Positions 19,872 through 20,760 of a stretch of DNA of 20,760 nt are shown piece after piece. Origin of the DNA: a virus; IMG/VR virus record IMGVR_UViG_3300020477_000165, positions 1 to 20,760 of that record. The stretch is one strand, 5' to 3'. Numbering within the stretch: the stretch's first letter is position 1; every line of letters begins with the position of its first letter. The position numbers and the translations under genes were made by a program. The notes below the pieces were generated by a model, which saw nothing but the letters and a program-made list of their open reading frames with translations, was not told the DNA's origin and ran no database searches.

Positions 19872-20760
19872 ATGCAAACAGAATATTTTCAAGGTAAAGA
19901 AGGATATATTTGGTGGCACGGAGTTGTCGAAGATCGTAGAGATCCTTTGATGATTGGGCGGTGTAGAGTTCGGATCTTGGGTTGGCACACCGAAGACAAA
20001 ACAGAACTCCCAACTACAATGTTACCATGGGCTCAACCTTTGATGCCAATCACATCTGCAAGTCAAGTTGGGGTTGGACAAGCACCTATTGGGCCTATCG
20101 AAGGAACTTGGGTGATGGGATATTATCGTGATGGGGAACTTGCACAAGAACCTGTTATGGTAGGAACTTTGCCTGGTATTCCAGAAAATCTTGCAAAAAA
20201 GAATACTGGATTTAATGATTCTCGATTAGATACACCAGACACTAATCGAAACATGAAAAAGAAAGATGGGACACCTCTTCCCGGCGGTAGTCCTTTAAAT
20301 TTAATGTCGTTTCCTTTTCCACCAAAAAATGTTCAAATTATATCTGGTGGAGAAGTTGAAATTACAGAATTTACTCATGAAGAAAGGGCTGCAGGGGGAT
20401 CAGATCTTCTAAGTACGAGTGCAGAATCATATACTTCTTTTTTAAATCCTAGAGAAGTAAATGAACCAACAACTTCCAAATATGCTCGTGGTAATGCAGA
20501 TACATCATCTCAAGTTGAAAAAATTGGAATTTTTGCATTTAAAAATAGGAATCGTCTTGGTGGACAATTATCTTCCAAATACGTATATAACGCTGGATTA
20601 GAACTCCGCGTTCCTTCAACTACCCTTACACAAGCCAAAGCAGTTACAGATGATGTTAAAAAAATAACACAACCAAATTCTGCATACGATGCTGTCTATC
20701 CTTTCAATCATGTTTATGAATCAGAGAGTGGACATCTTGTAGAAATAGATGACACTCCAA
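19872..20760 (+). CDS. 5: Baseplate central spike gp5 (3' end outside window)
   Basis: 296 complete codons are visible, open to the end of the window. The N-terminal domain is the gp5 OB fold: YIWWHGVVEDRRDPLMIGRCRVRILGWH, LPTTMLPWAQPLMPITSASQVGVG, GPIEGTWVMGYYRDGELAQEPVMVGTLPG. From about residue 150 the sequence is a linker rich in Ser, Thr and Asn. At the right edge YPFNHVYESESGHLVEIDDTP begins the spike/beta-helix domain, as in gp5 and VgrG. T4 gp5 has a lysozyme domain of about 165 residues between OB and beta-helix; only about 135 residues are present here and no lysozyme motif is visible, so that domain is absent. gp5 forms the membrane-piercing spike on gp27. Confidence 0.88.
   Translation, partial: MQTEYFQGKEGYIWWHGVVEDRRDPLMIGRCRVRILGWHTEDKTELPTTMLPWAQPLMPITSASQVGVGQAPIGPIEGTWVMGYYRDGELAQEPVMVGTLPGIPENLAKKNTGFNDSRLDTPDTNRNMKKKDGTPLPGGSPLNLMSFPFPPKNVQIISGGEVEITEFTHEERAAGGSDLLSTSAESYTSFLNPREVNEPTTSKYARGNADTSSQVEKIGIFAFKNRNRLGGQLSSKYVYNAGLELRVPSTTLTQAKAVTDDVKKITQPNSAYDAVYPFNHVYESESGHLVEIDDTP

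Noticed and set aside
1-20760. CRISPR arrays, insertion sequences, long direct repeats, photosynthesis genes
   Set aside because: None seen on reading both strands.

Overview
The window is a stretch of a T4-like myovirus genome (Caudoviricetes) and is visibly AT-rich. It carries recognisable T4-type replication genes (clamp gp45, clamp loader gp44/gp62, RegA, gp59, gp32), the late-transcription gene 33, and head and baseplate genes (gp4, gp26, gp48, gp53, gp27, gp5, a tape measure protein and a tube-family protein). The CobS-like ATPase, FmdB-like zinc ribbon, SleB-type hydrolase, short gp62 and short gp33 resemble marine T4-like phages (pelagiphage/cyanophage type) more than coliphage T4. 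A circularly permuted tmRNA points to a host lineage that uses two-piece tmRNA (alphaproteobacteria or picocyanobacteria). The host itself is an inference.

Layout. 3-686: 3' part of a CobS-like AAA+ ATPase, then a terminator. 758-6793: a compact plus-strand operon with a GT-A-like glycosyltransferase, a DUF3310 protein, gp45, gp44, a large GT-B-like protein wedged between gp44 and gp62, gp62, RegA, dUTPase and a small unknown. 6805-8312: a T4-type late promoter and SleB-like hydrolase, then a consensus sigma70 promoter, a Cys-rich exported protein and a zinc ribbon. 8313-8512: no convincing gene, two hairpins. 8513-9223: a PD-(D/E)XK exonuclease. About 9240-9620: a permuted two-piece tmRNA whose excised spacer contains a possible 29-residue membrane microprotein. 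9638-10015: a two-helix membrane protein. 10017-11832: a sigma70-like promoter, then gp33-gp59-gp32 in the order known from T4.

From 11836 to 16592 the genes lie on the minus strand and read leftward: gp4, an unknown conserved protein, a tail-tube/gp54-family protein, a gp26-like tail assembly chaperone with a probable programmed -1 frameshift extension, and the tape measure protein. Immediately to the right, sharing start-codon bases with gp4, a plus-strand baseplate operon runs gp48-gp53-gp27-gp5 and leaves the window inside gp5.

How they fit together: gp45, gp44 and gp62 form the processivity clamp and its loader, gp59 and gp32 load helicase and coat ssDNA, RegA represses translation of such genes, and dUTPase cleans the nucleotide pool. 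gp33 with the clamp activates late promoters. The right half builds the baseplate hub, tube and tape measure. SleB-like hydrolase and possibly the 125-residue membrane protein act in lysis. The observations most worth a second look are the phage-borne permuted tmRNA with an ORF in its spacer, the U UUU UUC frameshift site between the gp26-like gene and the tape measure gene, the glycosyltransferase inserted between the clamp-loader genes, and the two divergent structural genes whose start codons overlap.
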